DNA from: Nemertoderma westbladi
Taxonomy: Eukaryota; Xenacoelomorpha; Nemertodermatida; Nemertodermatidae
Length of the DNA: 64,000 nucleotides
Assembly: GCA_032718475.1 (NCBI GenBank)
Contig: JAUCBJ010003790.1
Location: forward strand, 108,028-172,027
Direction: 5' to 3'
The notes beneath the pieces were generated by a model, which was not told the origin of the DNA, did no database searches, and saw nothing but the letters and a program-made list of their open reading frames with translations. A program made the position numbers and the translations under genes. Positions 40,362-50,600 of the stretch are shown piece by piece (position 1 is the first letter of the stretch; each line of letters starts with the position of its first letter).

Positions 40362-40409
40362 CGGAAATGCACGAATTCTCATCTTTGAGTCTTTCTTTCC
40401 CTTGTTCAT
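40362..40409 (-). CDS. CUL3: Cullin-3, exon 1 (start codon, MNKGKKDSKMRIRAFP)
   Basis: 48 nt of coding sequence from ATG at 40409 to a strong donor TTCCG|GTAAGT. The 16 residues MNKGKKDSKMRIRAFP match the conserved N-terminal CUL3 motif (KMRIRAFP) that directly precedes MTMDEKYV, which is the start of exon 2. Both are in phase 0. In CUL3 this N-terminal extension packs on the BTB-adaptor surface. The match sets the start of the gene 8.7 kb upstream of exon 2. The 5' UTR and promoter should lie just right of 40410; I see no clear TATA box. Confidence 0.9.
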
Positions 40410-41067
40410 CGTAATATAACGGAACAGATTAAATCTCCAACACCTAACCACTGGCCGACTGACATTCAAAACACGCAATCAGCCTGTCAGCATATCACCT
40501 CACCATTCTGCCATTTGCAGCTTCAGAGCTTAACAACAAACAATAGGCACAGCAGCACAGGGAACCCAGTCCTGTCAGTAGGCCTACTCAGTCAGTAGTC
40601 ACCAGTAGTATAATCAATGGGAAGGATCTAAGTTCGTATGGGAAGGATCTATGTTTCACGGTTCACCCAAGATCTAAATTCGTAAAATCTTCGTAAAATC
40701 TAAAATCTTAAATCCTGCATGGTGTACTGTAGCTGCGTTAATGTGAAATGTCATTCCCATACAGCCATAGGCCAGCAGACCTGTAAATATTATCACGCTT
40801 GAAGGGAAGCGAACTTAGATCCCACCACCAATACATTGCAATTAATTAGCTATTAATTGGCAAATTATAGTTTGTTGGTGAGTCACTGGATGATCGCAAC
40901 TGAGTGTATGACTTATTTGCATTAGATCATTATAAGTACTATTATGCTTAATGTAGTAACACAGTACAAATATAATATCGATAGAACGCGGCCAACGCAC
41001 AGTACACGTGGGATCTACAGTAAGTGCGCTTCTCCGCTAGCGTGTGTAATAAGGAAATTGTATAAAT
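40410..41067. promoter_or_regulatory. Presumed CUL3 promoter and 5' UTR region
   Basis: Sequence immediately upstream of the CUL3 start codon on the minus strand. This is position-based only: no TATA box, initiator or CpG cluster that I would call. It holds three dispersed GATCTAAGTTC or GATCTAAATTC words (around 40625-40680) that are related to the short array at 41068-41215. Confidence 0.3.
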
Positions 41068-41215
41068 TGGGATCTAAGTTCACCAAGTTAGGATCTAAGT
41101 TCACCTAGTTAGGATCTAAGTTCATCCAGATAGGATCTATGTTCGCATATATAGGACCTAAGTTCGCAAAGATCTAAGTTCATCAAAGTAAGGCCTTGCA
41201 GGATCTAAGTTCGTT
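41068..41215. repeat. Short GATCTAAGTTC repeat cluster
   Basis: Seven imperfect copies of a ~22-bp unit (AGGATCTAAGTTCACC and variants such as GGACCTAAGTTCGC) in 148 bp. Other copies lie at 40625-40680 and 40810-40820. It is about 0.7-0.8 kb upstream of the CUL3 start codon. Could be regulatory or just a degenerating minisatellite. Confidence 0.7.
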
Positions 41216-41689
41216 TTCCCTATGATACTCCAGTAGAAAGCGGAAGGTCCTACCGGTTCGTACAGAATAGTTAATGTGGGGCGAGCCACGAAAGTAAGCG
41301 AGCTTAGCATACGGGTACCACCAACTCAATCGGTGTGTTGTGCTGTCGTTCTGTTGTGTCCAATTTTAAACATTAATAAACTCGGCCAATCCCTTGATGA
41401 AATCTAACCAAACTTTGTACACATGTTGGTTGGCAAAAAGTCTAGAAATTTTCTCAGGTTTAAAACCCACTACTGTTGAAAATCCTTTCGCACTCAGTGC
41501 ATGTAAATGGCATTGTGATAACAAAAAAAACTATATAACTTATAAGTCTACGGTAAGGCCTACTACATAACTCTGTAACGACGGACAAGACAAGTTAATA
41601 AAAAATAAGTTATAATATTAATACATAATACCACTCACAGTAAGGCCTAACAGACAAGAGAAGTTAATAACAACAGAAATTAATAATAG

Positions 41690-42535
41690 GCCATTTACAA
41701 TAGGATAGGTGAAATTTGTGACAATACCTAAAAACGATGACAACAGTCAGCCACAGTCAAAAAACAGTTGATCATTATCAAAAATGGCCACCAACAATGT
41801 TTATAACAGTAGATCGCAGTCCTAAAAGTAATTCTGTCAAGTTTCAGCTCCTCCGAATATCGCCGGCAAATCGTAGTAAAACAGTCCAAACGTCTGGTGA
41901 CAACACACAAAATGCCCGAACAACACTCTAAATTATGAATTCAGTATTCTGCATTACAGCAATACTGCTTACCAGTTAGGCCCACAGTATTGTATATACA
42001 GTATATATGTAGTTTATGGATTTCTTTCAACACTTGTCCGTCCTTCTGTCTGTTGGTCGATCTGTCGCGTAATGTTTGAAGGCTAATAAACATTCAGGCA
42101 TTCGATGGTATTAATTACAGTATACGCCAAGGAGGGCTACCCTTACCAGCAACGGCGGTACGCTAAGGTAGCGAACCAGCGAGTTACATTCAGTATAAAA
42201 GTAATTGACAGGCAGACTGGTGTTTCGCCTGGAGTATTAAAGTATTTATTTACCTCTGCCTGTATTGCATAATACTGAATTCATGATTTAGAGTGTTGTC
42301 AGGACATTTTGTGTTGCGTGTTGTCACCAGACGTTTGACTGTTTTCCTACGACTTGCCGGCGATATACGGAGCTGAAACTTGGTAGAATTAGTTTTAGGA
42401 CTGCGATCTACTATTATTCACATTGTTTAGGGTCATTTTTGATAATGGTCAACTATTTTTTTTGAATGTGGCTGACTGTTGTCACCGTTTTCAGGTATTG
42501 CCACAAATGTCCACCTATCCCTTACAATAAATACA
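41690..42535. repeat. Foldback element with ~260-bp inverted arms
   Basis: Left arm about 41695-41955 (GACAATACCT, GACAACAGTCAGCCAC, CGTCTGGTGACAACAC, GAATTCAGTATT) and right arm about 42270-42530 (AATACTGAATTC, GTTGTCACCAGACG, GTGGCTGACTGTTGTCACC, AGGTATTGCC) are diverged reverse complements. The spacer of about 310 bp contains no coding sequence. Outer ends read AGGATAGGTG and CACCTATCCC. A non-autonomous DNA element is likely. Small reading frames in the arms are not genes. Confidence 0.85.
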
Positions 42536-42945
42536 TAATATAGTAATGTAGTCAACATAATTAACGTTCTATTGCTGTTTTGTTGCAATCTGTGAAATAG
42601 CGCGCAGCTAACTATGTAGCTATCAGTCTGCTTATTTTATAAATCTTTCCATACCTGTGTGTAGCAGTTGTTTTCTCTGTTGTCTCCTAATTGGGTCATA
42701 TTTAATGAAGTGAATACCTATTAGTCCAACCCGCCGAGTGGCTGATTTCAGCTGGTTTCTGAGTTAGGCGAATTTTTAAGTTTATGATCTAAGCGCTATA
42801 TAGTTGGCAGCTCGGTGAGCAGCTGTAAGGTAGCCAAGGCCAAGGCGAACAATATTTTTATGATAGTATATGCCTCAAAATCCTGCAAACACAAACATTT
42901 ATGGACGATGGGAAAATATTCAGGATCAGGTACTAGTATTTACAG
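42536..42945. other. Unique sequence, no feature seen
   Basis: About 400 bp of AT-rich intergenic sequence between the foldback element and the SINE-like segment, with nothing I can support. Confidence 0.5.
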
Positions 42946-42959
42946 GTCCACCTTTCATC

Positions 42960-43085
42960 CGAGCCGTTAGTGGATGGTTGGTTAGAGCGTCAGACTTCCA
43001 ACCTGAGGTCGCGAGTTCAATCCCATCTCGCTGCCTGGACGTCATTGCCGACTTTGCAAAGCTGTGCCAAAACGAAAGTTATAAC
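42960..43085 (+). mobile_element. tRNA-derived SINE-like segment (Gly-TCC-like head)
   Basis: Contains a tRNA-like head: TTAGTGGATGGTTGG (A-box-like), an anticodon arm TCAGA-CTTCCAA-CCTGA with anticodon TCC, and the B-box-like AGTTCAATCCC. The stems are imperfect (one mismatch in the anticodon stem) and the acceptor stem does not close well, so it is not a working tRNA gene. The body after the head (GACGTCATTGCCGACTTTGC) continues without homology that I know. No poly-A tail is visible. Confidence 0.6.
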
Positions 43086-43680
43086 AAACGCGAAATCGCT
43101 CAAACGTCCGCGTCTACTAAACGCTGTACAATATCTCAAGAACTAATCACCCTATTCTTATTTTTAGGGTACTTGTACAATGTACATCTCCTAAAAATTG
43201 GTCATTGCAGTTCGGATGCCTTGATATAATTAGAAGTATTATTTAATGTTTTTGTCAATATCGCATCACAGTATCAATAAAGGCGCCAAATGTTAACTTG
43301 GACCGGACTTAACATTTTCTGCAATATCTCATGAAATATTCGCTCTATGCTTGTTTTGAAGGTGTCTTCACCAACTAAATCGGTCATTGCGGTTCTAATT
43401 TAAGCATGATATCATTGCGGTAGGAATACTAGAAGTTGATCATCACAAAAATTGGAAAATGACTCACTTGAGCCAAGGGCGGGAACTATGGTTATGTACC
43501 TGAGGGAATAGTTCCTTTCATCCACAATCAGAATTTTGGTACCTAAATTTTTGATGACATCCCATTTGATGACATCTGATGCGCGGACTGAGTTGAAATT
43601 CGAAAAAAGTTTTTTTGGATCACCCTATTCAGCTAGTAACGTATACTGTAGGCTAGTCTTAATCATGTATACCGGTATAC
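43086..43680. other. Unique sequence, no feature seen
   Basis: Two GCAATATCTCA-type words occur, but there is no gene or clear repeat. The frame at 42870-43229 runs through the SINE-like head and is not considered coding. Confidence 0.5.
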
Positions 43681-45335
43681 AGTACACCATGACCCGTAAT
43701 ATAGTGTCATTTTCTGATGACACGGACCCCCCCCCCCCCCCCCCCCCACAATTTTTCTACAAATCTTTATCATATTGCTTGAAATTTGAAACACAACTAG
43801 TTCAACTCACTGTGGTTGTTACCATGAAGCCGGAATTTTCGACTCTGCCTTTAAATTTTTTTATAAGCGTTTTAAAAAAGTGTCTTTTGCGAAATCGCAC
43901 CGTCCGTATCATTGCCATTCTCCACATTAGTCGTATTTTTTTAATATCAACAGAAAGCTTGCGATGCAAGGATTTCAAATATGTAACAATATCTGAATTT
44001 CGTTGAGAAACAGCTGAGATATAGGCGTTCAAAGATTGCAAGAATTATTGTTCGCTGCAGGCCATTTATTCTATCTAATAAATACACAAAATTCTAGAAC
44101 TTAGTGTTATTTTTATTTTATGAGTTGGTTGGCAACATCGGTATGCGTATATACAATATCTATATTGCGTAGGTAATCATACATAAACAAATTGTTCCAG
44201 AATATTGTGTATTTATTAGATAGAAAAAAATTCGACTGGGCGGGAGTCAGGGATTTGGACAGGGAGATGTACCCCTCTCCCTAACTCCCCTTTAATTTAT
44301 ACATTCACTGTTACCATAATTTATTGTTATCTTTACTTTATTTCACCTTAAACTATTAATGTTGTTTTGAGTTAATGTTTACATTTTTTACAAAGTAGTT
44401 ATAAACTCTACACCCGAGAATATACAGTAAACACATGGTTATTTAATTATTCCGATATATTAATACTTTAATTATTATCATATATATACTTTCCTATTCT
44501 TGTATTATGTATATCCTTAAATAAACCAGGGTATTATTAATAGAATGATTAAAGATTTATTAGATAGAATAAATGGCCTGCAGCGAACAATAATTCTTGC
44601 AATCTTTGAACGCCTATATCTCAGCTGTTTCTCACCGAAATTCAAACATTGTTACATATTTGGAATCATTGGAACGCAAGCTTTTTGATAATATCTATAA
44701 AGCGAGGTTAATGTGAATAATGGCGATGATAGGAGATGTGCAATTTTGCAAATAACACTTTTTTAAAACGCTTATAAAATAATTTAAAGGCAGAATCGAA
44801 AATTCCGGCTTCATGGTAACAACTACGGTGAGTTGAACTAGTTGTGTTTCAAATTTCAATCAATATGATAAAGATGGGTGACAGACCGAACGTAATCAGG
44901 ATCGAATGTAACATAGTTTTTACGAATCGAACGAAACCTCAATTATGTTACATTGGATCCTATAACTACAGTAGTGTTTTGATTTCAGGAGTTAACCGAT
45001 GAAATGCTTCGTATAATTACAGGAAGAAACAGTTTGGTGTTGGTGAGTACAAAACAAAGACCCAAGACCCAACTAAAGTAACCTGCATGATCGTAACATG
45101 TGTTAACTTTTGTTTATTGTTTTGGTTGCCCCAACATGTTACATTCGAGCTTAGTAATTTGTAGATCGAATGTAAATAATTGCGGTTACGTTCGATAGGT
45201 AATAACTATGTTACATTCGATCGTGATTACGTTCGGTCAAGTATCCGATAAAGATTAGTAGAAAAATTTGGGGGGGGGGGGGGGGGGGGGGTCCGTGTCA
45301 TCGGAAAATGACACTATATTACGGGTCATGGAGTA
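43681..45335. mobile_element. Long inverted-repeat (foldback) element with poly-C/poly-G tracts
   Basis: Left arm 43681-44085 and right arm 44560-45335 are diverged reverse complements of about 400 bp; the right arm is longer because a MITE is inserted in it. Outer ends: CATGACCCGTAATATAGTGT and its complement ACACTATATTACGGGTCATG. Each arm carries a homopolymer run at the same place (C at 43728-43747, G at 45271-45291). The inner ends share CAGCGAACAATAATTCTTGC and GATAGAATAAATGGCC. The 470-bp centre is AT-rich without coding potential. The small frames 43536-44041 are shadows. Confidence 0.85.
44876..45246. mobile_element. 371-bp MITE with ~33-bp terminal inverted repeats and 9-bp target duplication
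   Basis: Ends share GACCGAACGTAATCA, then one variable base and GATCGAATGTAACATAG in opposite orientation; the outermost 8 bp differ (GGGTGACA versus GGATACTT). It is flanked by GATAAAGAT at 44867-44875 and 45247-45255. The homologous left arm of the host inverted repeat has this site once and without the insert (around 43763-43772). A 9-bp duplication and long terminal repeats would fit a Mutator-like origin, but no transposase is present. Confidence 0.92.
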
Positions 45336-45842
45336 TATTCATATCAAGAACTACCAGTAGTCCTTGATTCATATATAACACTTTCAGTCTCACATATCCT
45401 TTCATATCCACATCACTGTATCATACTACACTACAGCTGTACAGCTTTTATAATCTACACTCCACAGTACGAGTACAGCAGCAACAGTAGGCCCCTACTT
45501 ACTAATACAGTAATCAGGTAATACAGTAATAGGCCTACAGCTACAATACCCCAGCCTACTGGCCTACTGCTGTACTCTGGTACTGTACGCATACCCCATA
45601 CGGCTACGGCAGTCCCTTACACCTTAGGTAGGCCTACCTAAGCTACCGGTACTTGACGGTTGACAGGTTGACGCTGACAGTTTTACGGTAATTGCTATAA
45701 ACTGCGACACTGGCTGACTGGTCTCTGCAGGTAGCTTTACTGCTTTAACTCTCATCTCCTTACTGCCTTACTGTATTCTGGCATCTGGTAGGCTTATATA
45801 ATAAATTACCGTGTAATACTGTAATATACAGATATATTAGCG
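45336..45842. other. Upstream region of the clathrin light chain gene
   Basis: About 500 bp rich in TAGGCCTAC and ACAGTA words, with no repeat array. It presumably contains the promoter and 5' UTR of the clathrin light chain gene. I cannot place a transcription start. An in-frame TAA 21 nt before the ATG closes the reading frame. Confidence 0.4.
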
Positions 45843-46352
45843 ATGGAGGACCCAGCTGCCGATTTCCTAGCCCGCGAGCAGGAGCAGTTGGCTGGAATCG
45901 ACGATTTCGATGGTCTCACCAACGGCTACACGGTAGAGGAAGAGGAAACCCCTCCGGTCCCGGACGCGTACGCCTCGATCCGGACGGCGGACGCGGTGCA
46001 GCAGGAGCCGGAAACCATCCGCCGCTGGCGGGAGGAGAACCGCCGTCGACTCGAGGAGAAGGACTCACAGGAAGCGGAGCGGTTGGAGGCCCTCCGGAAC
46101 GCGGCAACCAGCGACCTGGAGGAGTGGTACAACCGCTACTCCGAGCAGATGAAACACACGAAGGAGCACAACCGGTCGGTGGACGAGGAACAGCGCCTCG
46201 CGCGGGTGTCCCCGGAACCGGGGGCCACCGAGTGGCCCAGGGTCGCGGGATTCTGCGACTTCTCCACCAAGGCCGGAGTCGGGAAGTCTCGGGACGTCTC
46301 CCGTATGAAGACGTTGTTGCTGAGTCTCAAGGCGAACCCCGATAAGCGTTAG
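45843..46352 (+). CDS. CLTA/CLTB-like: Clathrin light chain (single exon)
   Basis: 169 residues, shorter than vertebrate light chains (about 210-250). It binds the clathrin heavy chain hub and regulates coat assembly on vesicles. Visible are the conserved N-terminal region (MEDPAADFLAREQEQLAGID), an acidic segment (VEEEETPPVPDAYASI), the block EPETIRRWREENRRRLEEKD at the start of the helical heavy-chain-binding region, EEWYNRYSEQMKHTKEHNR, and the C-terminal block TEWPRVAGFCDF with KSRDVSRMKTLLLSLK. The loop between helix and C-terminus is short compared with vertebrates. The gene has no introns, is GC-rich (codons ending in G or C) and sits in AT-rich DNA, so it may be a retrocopy or simply an intronless gene under codon selection. 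The frame is intact. The start is the first ATG after an in-frame stop. Confidence 0.93.
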   Translation: MEDPAADFLAREQEQLAGIDDFDGLTNGYTVEEEETPPVPDAYASIRTADAVQQEPETIRRWREENRRRLEEKDSQEAERLEALRNAATSDLEEWYNRYSEQMKHTKEHNRSVDEEQRLARVSPEPGATEWPRVAGFCDFSTKAGVGKSRDVSRMKTLLLSLKANPDKR

Positions 46353-46805
46353 AACTCGTTCCCATCCCAGCCCCCGACTCTATGTAGTTTGTGTGTTGCC
46401 GTGGTGCAAATAATATTTAAGGTAGTTTTCTGTTGATATTGTCTCCTTGTTACTTCGTGTTTTACATTAGATGGATTAACTCTAGTTATTTACATTAAAT
46501 AAACTCGCTCGCCGCTCCCGTTCCTTTACGATTAATTAATAGAATTTAAGGGATTATTTTATTTCGGTCTTCTAAATAAATAAAATCCTTTATTGTTAAT
46601 AACAAATTAATAAAAGCTAATAAATGTTTTTATTAATTTACTATTGGCTTTGATTTATTTCTTGGGAATTATTATTAGAGTAAAATAAAGTGATTTATTT
46701 ACTTACTTTTGTGTAAAGTAACTCTTTATAATGTGCCGATTTGAGTTGTTTGATACTCGAACTATTTTGTAGTGAATGACTCGAGGAAGAACAGAACGAC
46801 GTAAT
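46353..46805 (+). other. 3' flank of the clathrin light chain gene
   Basis: An AT-rich 3' region. A polyadenylation signal AATAAA lies at about 46498, 145 nt after the stop codon, and further AATAAA words follow near 46577. No poly-A tract is present directly after the signals. Otherwise no feature. Confidence 0.5.
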
Positions 46806-46958
46806 AACTATATACATACTTGTGTGTAAAGTAGCACTTTACAGTGTGATGATCCGTGTGGCTTTGCTACACGAACGAACGTTAGTGAGTGAGTGAAAAT
46901 AAAGCCACAAGGATCAGAACACTGTAAAGTACTTTGTAACAAGTATGTATGTAGTTTT
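46806..46958. repeat. Small inverted-repeat element with ~55-bp arms
   Basis: Left arm 46806-46860 (CATACTTGTGTGTAAAGTA, CACTTTACAGTGTGATGATC, GTGTGGCTTT) and right arm 46903-46958 (AAAGCCACAAGGATCAGAAC, ACTGTAAAGTAC, AACAAGTATGTATG) are reverse complements with a few changes. Related pieces (CTTTACAACAAGTTTTATTC) recur at 47424-47450. A probable MITE. Confidence 0.8.
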
Positions 46959-47627
46959 ATTCCAAAATTGTAACATTACGAAATGATTGTACATTACATT
47001 ATAAGTGATAGAAACTGCACAAATTATATTAGTTGCTGAATAAATAAATGTAAAACTGACATAAATTATGTTATAAATAAGTTAGCTTATATTTATGGTG
47101 ACGTTTGGAGCCATGTTAATATTTTATAGCTACTGGTTATTAATATCTACCGCCTACCGGTAGGTATTGCAGTAGGCCTATCTGGCTGTCAAGCAAATTT
47201 CCACCTATTGTTTACGTGGTATCCAATGACGGCGTTAAGTAATGTCCCCTTAGTGGACATTACTTAACGCAGTCATGGTTACCACGTAAACAATAACACC
47301 AAATACAATACTAAATGTACGCAGGCCATTACAATGCTGTAATGTCCTCTAAAGTTGTAAAGTGCTAAATAACAACTCGCTGTTAATACTAACGACGTTG
47401 AGTAATGTTTCAATTTTGAATAAAGTACTTTACAACAAGTTTTATTCCAAAATTATAATATTACGAAATACGATTTGATTACATTTTTATATATAAAAAC
47501 ATCGATAAAAGCTTTATTGATAAAGAAAGTTTAATAGTTTTGTTAAATTCGGCAACTTTTAGAAAATATTTTGATCAAGTAACTCAACGCAACAGGGTAG
47601 ATAAAGTTTACAATCAACCCCAGTAGA
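46959..47627. other. AT-rich sequence between MITEs and the satellite
   Basis: Contains the palindrome at 47206-47295 and short repeats of AAAGTACTTTACAACAAG and TTCCAAAATT. No gene seen. Confidence 0.5.
47206..47295. repeat. 90-bp near-perfect palindrome
   Basis: Arms TATTGTTTACGTGGTA, then TGACGGCGTTAAGTAATGTC on the left and GACATTACTTAACGCAGTCA, then TACCACGTAAACAATA on the right, with a very short centre (CCCTTAGTG) at 47246-47254. Only a few mismatches. A stable cruciform or hairpin; probably a tiny non-autonomous element. Confidence 0.88.
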
Positions 47628-50600
47628 ATAAAGGATTAATATATAAACCAAATGAGTTCCTTTATCCAAAAATAAGGATTAATATATAAACCAAATGAGT
47701 TTACTTTATCCCACAATAAGGATTAATATATAAACTAAATGAGTTTACTTTATCCAACAATAAGGATTAATATATAAACCAAATGAGTTTACTTTATCCC
47801 ACAATAAGGATTAATATATAAACCAAATGAGTTTACTTTATCCCACAATAAGGATTAATATATAAACCAAATGAGTTTACTTTATCCCACAATAAGGATT
47901 AATATATAAACCAAATGAGTTTACTTTATCCCACAATAAGGATTAATATATAAACCAAATGAGTTTACTATATCCCACAATAAGGATTAATATATAAACC
48001 AAATGAGTTTACTTTATCCCACAATAAGGATTAATATATAAACCAAATGAGTTCCTTTATCCCACAATAAGGATTAATATATAAACCAAATGAGTTTACT
48101 TTATCCCACAATAAGGATTAATATATAAACCAAATGAGTTCCTTTATCCCACAATAAGGATTAATATATAAACCAAATTAGTTTACTTTATCCCACAATA
48201 AGGATTAATATATAAACCAAATAAGTTTTCTTTATCCAACAATAAGGATTAATATATAAACCAAATTAGTTTACTTTATCCCACAATAAGGATTAATATA
48301 TAAACCAAATGAGTTTACTTTATCCCACAATAAGGATTAATATATAAACCAAATGAGTTTACTTTATCCCACAATAAGGATTAATATATAAACCAAATGA
48401 GTTTACTTTATCCCACAATAAGGATTAATATATAAACCAAATAAGTTTTCTTTATCCAACAATAAGGATTAATATATAAACCAAATGAGTTCCTTTATCC
48501 AACAATAAGGATTAATATATAAACCAAATGAGTTCCTTTATCCCACAATAAGGATTAATATATAAACCAAATGAGTTTACTTTATCCCACAATAAGGATT
48601 AATATATAAACCAAATAAGTTTTCTTTATCCAACAATAAGGATTAATATATAAACCAAATGAGTTCCTTTATCCAACAATAAGGATTAATATATAAACCA
48701 AATGAGTTCCTTTATCCCACAATAAGGATTAATATATAAACCAAATGAGTTTACTTTATCCCACAATAAGGATTAATATATAAACCAAATGAGTTCCTTT
48801 ATCCCACAATAAGGATTAATATATAAACCAAATGAGTTTACTTTATCCCACAATAAGGATTAATATATAAACCAAATGAGTTTACTTTATCCCACAATAA
48901 GGATTAATATATAAACCAAATGAGTTCCTTTATCCCACAATAAGGATTAATATATAAACCAAATGAGTTCCTTTATCCAACAATAAGGATTAATATATAA
49001 ACCAAATGAGTTTACTTTATCCCACAATAAGGATTAATATATAAACCAAATGAGTTCCTTTATCCCACAATAAGGATTAATATATAAACCAAATGAGTTT
49101 ACTTTATCCCACAATAAGGATTAATATATAAACCAAATAAGTTTTCTTTATCCAACAATAAGGATTAATATATAAACCAAATGAGTTCCTTTATCCCACA
49201 ATAAGGATTAATATATAAACCAAATGAGTTCCTTTATCCCACAATAAGGATTAATATATAAACCAAATGAGTTTACTTTATCCCACAATAAGGATTAATA
49301 TATAAACCAAATGAGTTTACTTTATCCCACAATAAGGATTAATATATAAACCAAATGAGTTCCTTTATCCAACAATAAGGATTAATATATAAACCAAATG
49401 AGTTCCTTTATCCAACAATAAGGATTAATATATAAACCAAATGAGTTTACTTTATCCCACAATAAGGATTAATATATAAACCAAATGAGTTTACTTTATC
49501 CCACAATAAGGATTAATATATAAACCAAATGAGTTTACTTTACCCCACAATAAGGATTAATATATAAACCAAATGAGTTCCTTTATCCAACAATAAGGAT
49601 TAATATATAAACCAAATGAGTTTACTTTATCCAACAATAAGGATTAATATATAAACCAAATGAGTTTACTTTATCCCACAATAAGGATTAATATATAAAC
49701 CAAATGAGTTTACTTTATCCAACAATAAGGATTAATATATAAACCAAATGAGTTCCTTTATCCCACAATAAGGATTAATATATAAACCAAATGAGTTCAT
49801 TTATCCCACAATAAGGATTAATATATAAACCAAATGAGTTCCTTTATCCAACAATAAGGATTAATATATAAACCAAATGAGTTCCTTTATCCCACAATAA
49901 GGATTAATATATAAACCAAATGAGTTTACTTTATCCAACAATAAGGATTAATATATAAACCAAATGAGTTTACTTTATCCCACAATAAGGATTAATATAT
50001 AAACCAAATGAGTTTACTTTATCCCACAATAAGGATTAATATATAAACCAAATGAGTTTACTTTATCCCACAATAAGGATTAATATATAAACCAAATGAG
50101 TTCCTTTATCCAACAATAAGGATTAATATATAAACCAAATGAGTTTACTTTATCCCACAATAAGGATTAATATATAAACCAAATGAGTTTACTTTATCCC
50201 ACAATAAGGATTAATATATAAACCAAATGAGTTCCTTTATCCCACAATAAGGATTAATATATAAACCAAATGAGTTCCTTTATCCCACAATAAGGATTAA
50301 TATATAAACCAAATGAGTTCATTTATCCCACAATAAGGATTAATATATAAACCAAATGAGTTCCTTTATCCAACAATAAGGATTAATATATAAACCAAAT
50401 GAGTTCCTTTATCCCACAATAAGGATTAATATATAAACCAAATGAGTTCATTTATCCCACAATAAGGATTAATATATAAACCAAATGAGTTTACTTTATC
50501 CAACAATAAGGATTAATATATAAACCAAATGAGTTCCTTTATCCCACAATAAGGATTAATATATAAACCAAATGAGTTTACTTTATCCAACAATAAGGAT

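Noticed and set aside
42870-43229. 119-codon plus-strand frame
   Set aside because: Runs through the tRNA-like SINE head, has no homology and low coding character.
43536-44041. Reading frames in the foldback element
   Set aside because: They lie in one arm of an inverted repeat, pass through the poly-C run and are broken in the other arm.
45916-46345. Antisense and other-frame reading frames over the clathrin light chain gene
   Set aside because: Shadows caused by the GC-rich coding sequence.
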